Below are positions 35,305 to 45,899 of a stretch of DNA of 64,000 bases, in pieces. The translations under genes and the position numbers were made by a program. This stretch comes from Ornithodoros turicata. Taxonomy: Eukaryota; Arthropoda; Arachnida; Ixodida; Argasidae. The notes beneath the pieces were generated by a model that saw only the letters and a program-made list of their open reading frames with translations, ran no database searches and was not told where the DNA came from. The stretch's first letter is position 1. The number at the start of each line of letters is the position of its first letter. The stretch is from positions 85,464,273 to 85,528,272 of the forward strand of contig NC_088201.1 in NCBI RefSeq assembly GCF_037126465.1. Direction: 5' to 3'.

Positions 35305-35523
35305 TGTGACATTATCGGGTGCAGTAGTCGCAGAAGAAGAAAAGGCTAGGAGCAATCAGCCAGACCCTCACTTTTTCAAAATACCGAAGGTACGACTAAA
35401 CCAGTGTGAGAAGACACGGGAGTTCTCGAAAAGCGCCGCCGTGAATGGGTGTCACGCATAAACAACAAGACCTCGGTCCAGACTTGGACAAGTACAAGGT
35501 TTGTTCACGGCACTTCATATCAG
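35305..35523 (+). pseudogene. transposase exon 1: THAP zinc finger
   Basis: DNA-binding head of the ISL2EU-type transposase. The C2CH metal ligands are visible: Cys 35305 and Cys 35320 (CDIIGC), then Cys 35502 and His 35511 (VCSRHF). ARSNQPDPHFFKIPK and DLGPDLDKYK match the usual THAP body. At least two frame changes (near 35335 and 35425) and a stop break it. It ends at CATATCAG followed by GTAAGG, a good splice donor. A DNA-binding THAP head on a DDE transposase is established for P and ISL2EU elements. Confidence 0.72.
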
Positions 35524-35984
35524 GTAAGGGTAAATCTGAATGAGCATAAAATAAAACAGGGTGATACCCAAGCGGATGCTTTCTTGCACCTTCACACAAT
35601 TTCGACTTTGGAACACGTCAGATGCAGTTTATACATTGTTGCTCGCAGTTCAATGCAGTTATTTAGAGCGTTATATTTGCATTGTTAACACATAGTTGTT
35701 TTTCTGTCCCCGCTCTAAAACTATGGCTTACAAACAGTCAGGTATACACAGTCAGGTATTTCTGCATTTTACTGTTGGTGCCCCTTTTTTTGTGCATTGT
35801 TGGGGCTGTCTTAGGAGGGCACTGTGGATACTGGTAAAATCCCTGGATCCAGTGATTCGGGTTGACCATCACCAACATAATGGTGCCCCATTCTGTATCT
35901 TTGAACACTCTGTGTGGGTTGCTGTAAATGCTCCTTTGTCCCATGTAAAGAATGATCTTCCACAGTTTGCATCTCGAGTAGTTT

Positions 35985-36156
35985 TGTAGAGGACGGTGGA
36001 GTTCCTCTACATGAGTCCTGACCGGCGATGATGGAATGTCCCAGCGGGCAGATGGTCGTGGCCTCACGCTAGGACGGTGCCGGTAGAACTGCCGTGCCAG
36101 CGCCGTAGCGCGTGGCAGCAGAGGCACGTCTTCGTCATCACACACGGGCCGCCACA
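35985..36156 (-). repeat. TRIM LTR, 3' in element orientation
   Basis: 172 bp, differs from the other LTR by about one base (GCCGTGCCAG here, GCCGTACCAG there), which suggests recent insertion. Confidence 0.85.
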
Positions 36157-36964
36157 TCACTCCCCCCCTCAGACGCGGAGCGGTGTAGAGCTGGCGGTTG
36201 AGATTCCGCGTCGATACAGGAAGAGGAGGAAGACGGGCGACACGTAGTACAGGGACGACTTGTTCAGAAATCGCAGTAGCAGCAGAATGGTTGGTGCGGG
36301 CAAGCGCTGACCGGGCGGGTTCCAGGGACGGTGTGAGGGAGGTATGCCGAAGTAATTCAGTGAGGGGCGACAGAACCGCGACCGGTTCGTGAGCGCTGGG
36401 CTCGTAGTGTTGTCGCCAAGGAGACTGCGGGGAGGACCATCGTGAAGCACGGGGAGACCGGGAGTAAAACTCACTGTGGCCTCCGTGCGTGTCCCCGGTG
36501 GAACGTTGGTCCCGGAGCCTCTTGACCGCATCTGGACGAGCTGCCAGTGTCTTGTATGGAAGCCTGGTGGGAAGGCGAGGCGGGCAGGGTTCTTGGACCG
36601 CAAGCGTAGCAGATGCGTGTGGGGCGGTCGACAGCGGCGTACCGCGACCGGTACAGGAGCGTGATGCTCGGGAAGGTGCCGCTGGTGGTAGCCCGAGGAG
36701 TGCCATCACGAAGCGTGTGGCGACGTGACGTGGAGTGTGGGACCATTGCGACGTGAGCTGGGTAGATGGGTACAACCACGGTGTTTCGCGGCCGGGCGTT
36801 GCGATGAGTAGAGCCGCGGTGGATTGGCGTCGTCGCCTAGCGGTTCCTCGGTTGAACGATGCACCGCACCTTCGGAGATGACTTCAGAGGTGGGCTTGCA
36901 GTAATTTGGGATGGTGCTTGGCCGAATTATGCCGAACATGGTGTTCATAGTTCGGGTCACCAAA

Positions 36965-37136
36965 TGTAGAGGACGGTGGAGTTCCTCTACATGAGTCCTG
37001 ACCGGCGATGATGGAATGTCCCAGCGGGCAGATGGTCGTGGCCTCACGCTAGGACGGTGCCGGTAGAACTGCCGTACCAGCGCCGTAGCGCGTGGCAGCA
37101 GAGGCACGTCTTCGTCATCACACACGGGCCGCCACA
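36965..37136 (-). repeat. TRIM LTR, 5' in element orientation
   Basis: Near-identical partner of 35985-36156; the primer-binding-like site lies just inside it. Confidence 0.85.
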
Positions 37137-37328
37137 GTTTCAGAATCTCTTGCACGTTTGTAGTGACTGTTCCTCCGCTCCTCTCTTGCTACTATCATCT
37201 ACAGACTTCACAACTAAATAAGCAACTGGACAATTTGCAGGATCTCCGTCACAACTCTTGGACGAATGCAACCCTGATTGGGCCCCTTGCCTGCACTTAG
37301 GCTAAGACAGCAGAGATGCAGTATTAGA

Positions 37329-37412
37329 TGCAGTAAAAGGCTAGGAGCAATCAGCCAGACCCTCACTTCTTCAAAATACCGAAGGTACGACTAAACGAGT
37401 GTGAGAAGACAA
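37329..37412 (+). repeat. duplicated fragment of the THAP exon
   Basis: Repeats 35339-35420 with only a few differences (AAGGCTAGGAGCAATCAGCC then AGACCCTCACTTCTTCAAAA). A second partial copy 2 kb downstream of the first, within the same element, points to an internal duplication. Confidence 0.8.
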
Positions 37413-37549
37413 CAGAAGAAGACAGCAGAGGTGCTACCACTAATGGAAGCCGCTACAAAAGGCTCAAGCAGCGTCAGTGAGCTGTAGGCACAACTGCCAC
37501 GGACACAACACCGGGTTCAGTGTCATCAATACCAGTGTCATCAATACCA

Positions 37550-37840
37550 GCGGCATGGCCGAGTGGGCTAAGGCGTCCGCTCGTTCGTGGTAACCAAGGT
37601 CGTGCTGTAGACTGGGAGGTGGTGGGTTCGAATCCTACCGCCGGCTGTGCTGTCTGAGGTTTTCCCTGGGTTTTCCGAAGACTTTCCAGACGAATGCCGG
37701 CACAGTTCCCCCTGAAGTCGGCCCAGGACGCATACTAATACCCCTGTCCCTCACTCCTTCCTGCTGTCCTCTCTCCGTCTGTCCACATCTGTACGCTGCT
37801 CATAGCCACAGTTGCTTCGCGGCGCTAACACGCAAAAAAA
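37550..37840 (+). mobile_element. full-length tRNA-derived SINE
   Basis: The head is tRNA-like (long variable-arm type): an A box in TGGCCGAGTGGGCTAAGGC at 37556 and a B box GGTTCGAATCC at 37624. The body runs to TTCGCGGCGCTAACACG and a short A tail. Likely target duplication: GTGTCATCAATACCAG before, GTGTTATCAATTCTAG after (13 of 16). The element is transcribed by Pol III from the internal boxes and needs a LINE for mobility. Fragments of the same family are at 8907-9037 and 57187-57245. Confidence 0.9.
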
Positions 37841-38320
37841 GTGTTATCAATTCTAGCCTCACCAGGTAGTAAAATCTTTCCACTATATAATTAGGAATTA
37901 TCCTATGATATTTATGTCATTTCAGACTAAGTTGATTGCATTAACCAACAAATTTCAGAGCCTTTTGATGCTGATGCCCTTTCTGATGGCATGCCAAGTT
38001 CGAGTACAAAGGCATATGCCCTTGAGCACCTGCATTGTGGTCACTGTATTTCACTAACATTGGACATTGACTAAAGTGACCATATTTTCAGGATCCTTGA
38101 AGCGACAACCACAGTGTATGTGTGCGTGTGCTGGGTACAATACTTCCGTAGTTTTAACATCTGCCGATATTTCCAAGGTTCACATCCTGTTTGCAGAGAC
38201 ATTATGTTTTTTCTTGTTTTTCCTGTACAAATATCACAAGGGTGTACGAGATATCCAAAAGATTGTTAATAACTACTGATGGACAACCCTCTCATGTTAT
38301 TTTCTTTTTCTTCGCGCAGT

Positions 38321-38881
38321 ATGCCAAACTGGATTGACATCTGCTGACATCACAAGGATGGAAGAAGAACTTGTGCACCACAGTGCAGAAACTTGCCAGC
38401 TTACAGACACAGTAAAGGCAACGAAATTCGTAGAGGAGGCACTGCAAAGTGACGCAACAAAGTGTCCTTGTACATTGAACTGCTGTCATTGCTGGCCCTC
38501 ATGCAAGTGTTCAATATTTTGGAACAGCATGTGCAGCAAACCTGTGCCAACACCTTAACAGGTTTTGAAGAAATGATGGTGTTCCTCATGCGCCTAAGAC
38601 TACGGATTTGTACGCAAGGGCTCTCTTTATATTCCACCATTCACCAGGGGAAAGCGTCCATTGAGTGCCAATAAAGTTGAGCACACGAAACAGCTGGCAA
38701 ACGTCCGGATCCCCGTTGAAAGAGTGATCGGACGGGTTACGAACAACTACATGATTTTGAAACGTTGTCGACCGGTTCAGCTATTAGGGCATCTAAGGAT
38801 GGTAAATCACCAATCGACAAAATTGCTGTCGTGTACTGTGCTCTGACGAATCTCTGTAACTCAGTGTTGCCTAGAGATTAA
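38321..38881 (+). pseudogene. transposase 3' exon: HTH_Tnp_4 and C-terminal DDE_Tnp_4, catalytic core deleted
   Basis: Starts after a TTTCTTCGCGCAG acceptor. LTSADITRMEEELVHH resembles the linker before the HTH. The next frame carries SLYIELLSLLALMQVFNILE and FLMRLRLRICTQGLSLY, an HTH_Tnp_4 pattern. At 38639 it jumps straight to FTRGKRPLSANKVEHTKQL, ANVRIPVERVIGRV, and after another shift CALTNLCNSVLPRD with TAA at 38879: the usual end of DDE_Tnp_4. About 150-200 residues bearing the catalytic acids are therefore missing. Three frames are used. It cannot be active. Confidence 0.78.
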
Positions 38882-39545
38882 TCTGGACATTGTTGCTCGT
38901 ACTCTCAAATCTTGCTAGCTGGATACACAGTTTGCAACTGTTTTGCTTGGAATTAATTATGCGGTGATGAATACAACAGGAGCGTACTGAGTAAAGCTGT
39001 TGAATTCGACATGCCCACATAAGTGGAAAACGCTGCGTCAGCCTGTTGGGCTTCAGGACGAAGTGAATGTCCAAATTGCACAGTTACTTCCTTTTTTTAG
39101 ACGACATCACCAACGTCTGACCATGTCATCATTCGGTAGTGACGGTCACACAGAACGTGAAATTAGGGTGGCTAAAATAAAATAGTTAGCTGGCAGCTAA
39201 CGTTCAGCTTTAACTCTAGAATGGTATGGATCGATAACCCTAGCCGGTTCCACATTGAAAACGTAGAATTTGCAATATAGAAAAAAGTGGAAAGTTGAAG
39301 TTCAAATTCTGGCGTCAGCACCTTTTTCCCGAGTGGTTCGAGTGAGTGCTATTCTTATTTTGACGTTAACAGACTTGTCTTGTAACGATATGCTGTCCTG
39401 AATGAAAACAACTCTATGTGTGATCAAATGGTTTTTATGATTTGGCACCAATAAAGTCTGCATTACCAACATATCGTACATATTCGCCATTGACTTAATG
39501 CATGATGCATAATGCGCTCACAAACATCTGCTGCAACATAAGGCT

Positions 39546-39900
39546 TTAATCTGCACGGAGTCCTCCTATTTTCTCTGTTGGGTAAACCACTTTTCCACCA
39601 TTTCTGAGAACAGCATGTCTGAAGAACACTTCCGCCTTTCTTATGGCAGCTTCAAGAGGTTGATCATACCTACAAATCCGTTGCACAGAGATTTCATCTT
39701 TTTCCAGAGCACAAAGTCTGCACACTCTACCTCATACACAAGCATTTGACATTGCACCTGATAATAGTAGGCATGAGTATCGCAGGCTATGAGATCACCA
39801 ATATTAAGTCATACACAGGTACTACGCTTATTGGGCAGCTGCTCAAGCTTCTCGTTTGCTATGTAAAATGAGCACTTTACTTGAACTACTCATCGTCTAC
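39546..39900 (-). pseudogene. YqaJ-like nuclease domain of the ISL2EU second gene
   Basis: Minus strand. VQVKCSFYIANEKLEQLP (near 39830-39890) aligns in style with the E-x-KCP segment of YqaJ nucleases, with Gln where the catalytic Glu is expected. After a stop comes DTHAYYYQVQCQMLVYEVEC and ADFVLW (39690-39780), the hallmark YYYQVQ...DFVVW pattern. A one-base shift then gives ISVQRICRYDQPLEAAIRKA and EVFF, ending in TAA at 39546. YqaJ is a PD-(D/E)XK-type exonuclease fold. Stops and shifts make it a relic. Confidence 0.72.
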
Positions 39901-40039
39901 AGCAAGAACGCTGTGATATCATGTCAGGCGTAGGAGCTGTAAATGGTTTGGCAGATGTGAAATCCATCTTTGCAACAGAGTGAGCATTGCCTTTCCTGAC
40001 GTGTGCAGGGAGGCTCTTGTTCTCCGAGTCTGTGCAGTT

Positions 40040-40212
40040 TTTTTTTTTTTTTTTCATTCAGGACTCCAGCCTCCATGTAGAAGCAAACTGCGGGCAGCCA
40101 CATGTGGCACGGGCGCCATGCAGTCTCAGTGGGGCTGCCACAATTTCTCAATCTTTTAAAACAAAATGCACACCTTGAGATGTGGTGCAGACAATGCTTC
40201 GGAATGGTTCAC
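40040..40212 (-). pseudogene. SWIM-finger exon of the ISL2EU second gene
   Basis: Begins after a TTTTTGCAG acceptor (40213). VNHSEALSAPHLKVCILF followed, across frame changes, by a CDCMAP stretch and CHMWLPAVCFYMEAGVL resembles the C-x-C...C-x-H-x-AA-x-LFY-x-EAG run of SWIM fingers found upstream of YqaJ domains in such proteins. Stops at about 40165 and a poly-A/T slip near 40040-40055. Confidence 0.55.
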
Positions 40213-40739
40213 CTGCAAAAACATTGGAAATATGAAACAGAAAACTTGAAGAGGTCTTCTAGAGCGTGCATGTTATCGGTGATTTACTATGACCACACTT
40301 TACACCCCCCCCTTCCTCCCAACATCTTAATCTTGCTTTATTTATTTAATTTTTGCACGTACATCTAGTGTCATATGAATGTGTCTGCAACAGCACTGTG
40401 TGAAGCAATATGTGCAAATAGAGAAATTAGGAATAAGAGAACTGCTTGAGTTTTGAACACCAAAATATCCAGCGTTTCAGTGAACATAATTTCTGTTTGA
40501 AAAGTATGTAATTCATCCGTAATTACTTCGAGTAGTAGTACCCATATGCAATATCGTATTATCGTAGTATAATTATAAGGTTGTCGTAACTTTTTGTACG
40601 ACATAGCATCATCATGTTGTGATGCCTCATTGTGACGATAAGACATATCGAGGAGTCAAATTAAGGTTATCACCTGTGAAAGCTCTAGCTTGTGATTGTC
40701 TTGAATCTCTCTCAGTCCGGGTTTCTCACTTGCAAAAAC

Positions 40740-41066
40740 AATTGTATGCCTCCAGTGCCTTCTTTGCCTTGAGTTGCTTCTTAGAACTCAAGCTATTTTT
40801 CATCACAAAGTATTTGTGGATATTACTATGGTCCACCTGAGGCCACAATGGCAAATCGTGTGTACAGTCACAACGCTTTACAGCGTACGGACTTGGTACG
40901 GATCAACGCCAAAGCATAACTCTATTTTCGCTCGATAACGGGACAGATCGTCACCGTCCAAGCTGTCTATATGTTTCTTGCTTGCACTTGTTTCGTCACA
41001 CATGAAGCCGTATATCCGTTGTGGAAGGAAGCTATCCAAAAGACAGTCCGCCAACGTTGTCAACAC
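40740..41066 (-). pseudogene. N-terminal exon of the SWIM/YqaJ gene
   Basis: Minus strand. DLSRYRAKIELCFGVDPYQV, then after a one-base shift near 40880 DLPLWPQVDHSNIHKYFV and SKKQLKAKKALEAYNCF. The Y-x-x-KI...G-x-DPY...P-x-V-x-x-x-x-I-x-x-Y...QLKA-x-K-x-LEAYN order is the start of YqaJ-type transposon proteins as I know them. It ends at a TGCAA/GTGAGA splice donor (40739). Lies just inside the right end of the element, as expected for the convergent layout. Confidence 0.65.
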
Positions 41067-41160
41067 GCACAGATATTCCGATCCGGTGATACCACAATAT
41101 GGCGCCGAAGCAGACGACGCGCTTCCGTGACGTCACGTGAATAAACACTATAATGTATAT

Positions 41161-42973
41161 ACCACTTCCAATGTGTACTTGCATGTTCATGATGTATGTA
41201 AGTTCCTATTCCGCCACCACAACGCTAATGATGTTCTGGTTGGAGCTACAAAAGCACGTACTTGCCTGTAGCTGAGCTACGTTGAATTGCAATTCTCTCA
41301 ATACAGTGCAGGAGACTAACGGTACGAAGAAATAATAGAATGGTCAAGCTGGCTGCTGCACACTACAATGTATCACGTGTGACAATATATAGTCTACCTC
41401 ATTGCTTCTCAAACTTTGGTTCGGGACCCGCAGGGAGGTCGTGATAACTCAACCATGTGGTAGATGCCAGGAACTTGGGAAAACAGAAAGGAGACGCAAT
41501 GAGCAGAAGCATCTCAACACGACATCGTGCTCTACTTTGAGGCTACCAGCTTCAACAGAAACCTATTTCCGAATTTTGTTCACCTTTGATAATAAGGTGC
41601 CGGCTGTACCCATCAGCACTTAAGTCACACTATACGCTATTGACACATATCTGGATAAAGTGGTTGGAAATGTATGCTAAACCCTGCGATCCAGTGTCCT
41701 TGATATGGTAGCATGTACGGAAGGTGCAGGGTGGAAGGGCCAAGTTGTCAGAACATGATCTTTTACATTTTGGTGAGTTTCAAGCCCAGATAGTTTGCAA
41801 ATCACTAGCTTGGGACTCAAAGGCTTGTCAGTTAAGCTGACACTACCCATTGGTGCTACTGAAAAGTTGTCAGTAGATTAACTTTTTCGGGAAGGCTTCT
41901 GTTATAAATGCATAATCTGTAATGATAATATAGTGTCATTTAATACATCGCGTGTTTAACAATGTGGTACCAAATGTTTTAAGAGTTGTCATTTGTGTAG
42001 TTCAGTTATCTTAGCTAGGTCAGTTAAAGTAAAGAACGAAAATAACTTTCTGCAACAATTGCAGCAAACTTATCACGTCTGGTGAGTAACTTATACAGCT
42101 TCGCTGAGCACGTCGAACAATATTCGACAAGAAAGAGAAGGAAGCGATCTCGTTACGACTGCAATATATTATAGTTGTTTCACAAAATGTAAGTTCAGTT
42201 AGTCGCTCAAGCTAGCTCACCAGCAGCACAAAGCAACTACAGTAAGCAACATTAGCCTGTCATTCCTCATTGTATCATGATGAGACTCAGAGGTCTACAG
42301 CATATATCACTTGCACACAGTTCTATTGCCGTGTACGAGTCACGGCAGAGTTTGAGGTTCCCAACGAAGCACGCACGCGCACACACACATATCCCGAGAT
42401 ATCGTGCACACATTCATCACGACGTCTTGTTCGTCATCTACAGCTCTTTATTGATGCACCCACACAGACACACAGGAAAACGGTTCAAGCTCTTCCCCTC
42501 GCATGAGGTACCTGTACCCTGGACAGGAGCAACTTGCTGTCCGCTCACAAGCACAGTAAACAGTAATGAACAACGAGAACAGCTGATTTCATGGGAGGCC
42601 ATAGGCCATGGGACGACTCCGAGCCGGGAAGGACGGTTCAACACAGGGTAATTTTAGTTGAGATCGAGGGTGGCGCTAGTGTTGAGAAAAACAAAATTAA
42701 AGCAATTGGACACTTGAAAGACAGTGGATAAGTAAAATGCAGGCGAAACGGTCACTTGTGGTGTATGGAGGATAAGGAAATTCGGTCAGAGGGCATTTGG
42801 ATAATTCTGTTTCATGTGCGTTGCTGCTTGAGGCAAGCACGGGCGGATCCGCGATTTTTCTGAGAGCAGGGTCCAGCTTTGGCCAGCATGATAGATGCAA
42901 TCTAGGTCAATTAAACCTATATGAAAACAGAGATTAAGGGTATAGGGTCAACACATCCCGAACCCCCCACACT
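41161..42973. other. 1.8 kb without genes; hAT-like end fragment
   Basis: TTGCTTCTCAAACTTTGGTT then CGGGACCCGCAGGGAGGTCG at 41402-41442 resembles ends of hAT-type repeats (CAGTGGTTCTCAAA...), without a matched partner. CGGGCGGATCCGCG at 42840 looks like a second TE end. No coding motif. Confidence 0.4.
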
Positions 42974-43126
42974 CAGGGGCGGACCCAGACCCTCGGTTTG
43001 GGGGGGGGGGGGCGGTTCCTTTGTCGAATCTCGTAGTGAGGGAGGGGAGAGAGGGAAATCTAATGTATAAACTGTCGTTTTGGGGGGCGATCCCCCCCCC
43101 CCCCCCCCGTTGGATCTGCGCCACTG
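42974..43126. mobile_element. small hAT-like MITE
   Basis: CAGGGGCGGACCCAGA at 42974 is mirrored by TTGGATCTGCGCCACTG ending at 43126; CAG...CTG ends with GGCG fit hAT elements. The 8-bp flanks CCCACACT and CACTCACT only partly agree. Poly-G (43000-43012) and poly-C (43091-43108) runs sit inside. Confidence 0.5.
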
Positions 43127-44523
43127 CACTCACTTCTAGATACGCCTCTGGAGGCAAGGACAGCGACGTTATCAACGTGTAGTGTCTGTTTTCTGTCTTT
43201 CTCTTCGCCAAACTCGAGGAAATGTTGTCGTACGTCACCGAAAGCTCATGTCGCAAAATATATACATATATGCATATAAAACATGCTGCATATGTGGGCA
43301 AGACAACGTCACCGCGGAGCATATGACATTGGCACGCGCAAAGGATGGGCGGATGGTGATGTGAGAACTGAAGGTACTGGATTGGCGAAGGAAAAAGAAA
43401 AAAAAGTACTATCTGGTCTATATACCTGATGATTAATAGATGTGCTTGTGTGTATATGGATTCCTGTACAAGACTTAGGCGGGGGGTGGGGGAAGAACAA
43501 GGTCAGTTTCGGTTTCAAAATTGAGCAACTTTGAGTTCTTTGTAAAGGTGTTTTGGTAAAATGTGTTGACCGCTCCTGACTCGCTGCCCGCTTCGCCGTC
43601 AAAAATGCCGCCCGCACGGCACCAAAGCGTATAGGCCCGCCACCCGCTACAACGTGCGTGTCACCCGCGGGTCACACGGGTCGTGTAGGGCTCTACTTCT
43701 GGGATACACTGGATTTTCGGAACGATAGGGACGAAGTTAAACACCACATAAACAATGGATAGGCTAGCCTTTGCCAGTCTTCCTTCTTGGATAACAGCGA
43801 ACGTCTGAGGTGGAAAAGAAGTACAATATACAAAAGACCGGCTAAGTGATGACCGTGCATGCAAGCTAGGAATGTGCCAACAGAATCCGCGAATCCTCGA
43901 ATCCTAGGCAGGGATTCGAGATTCGGAAATCCAAATCTCAGTGCCCAAAGCGGGGAATCGAATCTCTCGAATCCACCGACCACGTTTGTTTGTTTCTTTT
44001 TCAAATTGGCGCATTGTTTGTTTGTTCGCATTGCTCTGGACTGAAAGAGTTCAGGTAGGAACTGTTACATTACAAGCTTAAAAGTAATATGGTTTTGCAC
44101 TTGATGGTTGCTTTAGCTTTATGGAAATAATTCGAAGGCTGGAAAATTTACGTATTTCTTATTGTAGTCGAACAATATGTTAAATAAATGAACTATATGG
44201 GTATATTGTCTCCCGCAACTGAACTAGTGTGTGTGCTTTTTTTTTATTAAAAAATTTACCGTATTCTGCTTCAAAACACTTTTCAGTAGAAGTGTTTTTA
44301 GCAGTTTTTAAAGAAAGGATTCGAGAGATCCAAGATTCGTAAGATTCCTCGATTCGGATTCGGATTCGAAAAATCATGGATTCGTCCCATCTCTTCTATA
44401 AACTGCAACATATATGGCATAATTTCCGTTTACTGCTTTTCAGGCTACCAGTTCTATTGGTTTTTTTCCCCTGTTTTATTCCTCCTTGTACCTCTCGGTG
44501 TGGTATAAAAAACAGCCACTATA
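43127..44523. other. no gene; ATTCGAATCC-type repeats
   Basis: GAATCCGCGAATCCTCGAATCC and related blocks at 43885-43975, and GGATTCGAGAGATCC, CGATTCGGATTCGGATTCG at 44317-44372 in opposite sense, about 0.35 kb apart: probably the two ends of a decayed element. Confidence 0.45.
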
Positions 44524-45398
44524 CAGGGTGTCCCAAAAAACGTGTCATTGAATTATAATAGAAAAACTACACCACCTAGAGTCATGTGGTCAATGGCATT
44601 TGTTCTTACTGGGTTTTTGCCACCTCCTCATGTGAATGTCGTGTAACGTAAGTTTAATTATGTAAATTTTTACGAGCTTAAGTCGGAAATTTGCCTAGTA
44701 AAGGTCACTTTTTTACCCCATCAATGTGAAGAGCGTGCCTAATTTAGTCAAATTAATGATAATTGACAGGGATATTCAGGAGCTATCCCATTGGAAAAAA
44801 TAGCCGAACATCATGTTCTACGGAGGTCGCACAGAATAGCGCATGGTGAATTTTTCAGCGCAAGCTTTGTCAGTCCGACGAAAGGAGGTTGGAAACCCAG
44901 CCCTCCCCAACATCGCAGAAATAGATAAAACAGGCACGGCTTATCACGTCCGACTTTCGCTGGGATAATGCTTTCCCTTTCCTAATTTTAGGGACTGTTA
45001 CTTTTTCTACTATCATTCTGTGGGCTGGCTTCGGAACCTCCTTTCGTCGCACTGAGAGCGATTTCGCTCAAAAAGTCATCGCGCGCTATGGTCCGGTGCT
45101 CCGAAAAACATGATATTCGGCTATTTTTTCCGATGGCATAGCTCGTGAATATCACTGTGAATTATCATGAATTTGAGTGAATTCGGCACGCTCTTCATAT
45201 TGGTGGGGTAAAAAAGTGACCTTTACTTGGCAAATTTCAGAGTTCAGTTCACAAATATTTACATAATTAAACTTGGCGTACATGACATTCACATTAGGAG
45301 GTGGCAAAAACCTAATAAGAACAAATGCTGTTGACCGTATGATCCTAGGTGGCGTAGTTTTTTTTATTATAATTCAATGACACGTTTTCTGGGACACC

Positions 45399-45401
<3 letters not shown>
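44524..45401. mobile_element. large foldback element 1, CAGGGTGTCC ends, TA flanks
   Basis: CAGGGTGTCCCAAAAAACGT (44524) is mirrored by ACGTTTTCTGGGACACCCTG (to 45401), TA on both sides. The inverted match runs about 390 bp per arm, through AAGGTCACTTTTTTACCCC / GGGGTAAAAAAGTGACC and CCGAACATCATGTT / AACATGATATTCGG, to a short centre near 44900-45070. TA duplication and the CAGGGTGTCC end suggest a Tc1/mariner-superfamily-mobilised snapback. Confidence 0.85.

Positions 45402-45452
<51 letters not shown>
45402..45452. repeat. (TA)n tract, left border of the Penelope complex
   Basis: About 25 TA units between foldback 1 and the first hammerhead unit. A similar tract (52693-52733) borders the other side. 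Confidence 0.9.
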
Positions 45453-45453
<1 letters not shown>

Positions 45454-45461
45454 TACTCATT

Positions 45462-45539
45462 GAACGATGCGACAGCACCAGAGGACACGTGTTTCGCCGT
45501 GTTTGCGGCTCGTCGGCCCTGGGTAACTGCGCATCGTTC
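45462..45539 (-). ncRNA. hammerhead-ribozyme-like motif, complete (type I)
   Basis: On minus: outer stem I GAACGATGCG pairs with CGCATCGTTC; internal loop; inner stem I CCAGGG pairs with CTCTGG; core CCGACGA; stem II GCCG/CGGC with loop CAAACA; GAAA; a minimal stem III; cleavage triplet GTC. The only deviation from CUGANGA-GAAA is C for U4. Confidence 0.68.
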
Positions 45540-45821
45540 GGGATTGGCAAACCAGGGGTCACTCGACGAGCGATATACACCTGGGAGGGTGACTGAGCAC
45601 TCCTCAATGCCACAGTGCAAGCCAGTGAATTATAAAGAGGGGGGAAAAGCCATTAAAAAAAATAAGTAAATGATGCTAGACGTGTTTGAAATTCAAACTT
45701 ACAGATTAAAATGGCTTCTATGGCTGCACTGTTCACTGGCTTGCACTGTGGCATTGAGGAGTGCTCAGTCACCCTCCCAGGTGTATATCGCTCGCCGAGT
45801 GACCCCTGGTTTGCCAATCCC

Positions 45822-45899
45822 GAACGATGCGCAGCTACCCAGGGCCGACGAGCCGCAAACACGGCGAAACACGTGTCCTCTGGTGCTGTCGCATCGTTC
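45822..45899 (+). ncRNA. hammerhead-ribozyme-like motif, complete
   Basis: Same fold as the copy at 45462, on plus; expected cleavage after the GTC at 45875-45877. Stem I internal loop reads CAGCTAC against TGCTGT. U4 is C here as well. Confidence 0.68.

Larger units (their letters stand above)
35985..37136 (-). mobile_element. TRIM-like miniature LTR retrotransposon
   Basis: Two 172-bp direct repeats enclose about 808 bp, with GTTT on both outer sides (35981-35984, 37137-37140). Read on minus, the LTR goes TGTGGCGG...CTCTACA. Two bases inside the 5' LTR is TGGTGACCCGAAC (36952-36964), a primer-binding-site-like sequence, and a GAGGGGGGAGTGA purine tract abuts the 3' LTR (36157-36170). No RT, integrase or protease is present, so it depends on other elements. 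A long minus frame (35738-36775) crosses an LTR boundary and has no domains. Confidence 0.85.
35162..41160. mobile_element. ISL2EU-type DNA transposon, decayed, with nested insertions
   Basis: Two convergent gene relics fit the ISL2EU plan: a THAP/HTH/DDE transposase on plus (35305-38881) and a SWIM/YqaJ protein on minus (41066-39546). The outer ends match in inverted orientation: CTATTCACCTACGTCACTGAA (35171) with the complement of TTCCGTGACGTCACGTGAAT (41122-41141), and CGCCATTTTGTGGTA (35213) with TACCACAATATGGCG (41090-41104), at nearly equal spacing. Exact termini and target duplication are unclear. A TRIM and a SINE sit inside the transposase gene. Confidence 0.7.

Noticed and set aside
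35738..36775. 345-codon minus-strand gene
   Set aside because: It crosses the TRIM LTR boundary into host DNA; proline/arginine-rich text follows GC-rich LTR sequence.
37550..37635. tRNA gene
   Set aside because: It has A and B boxes, but it is joined to a SINE body with a tail and a target duplication; scored as the SINE head.
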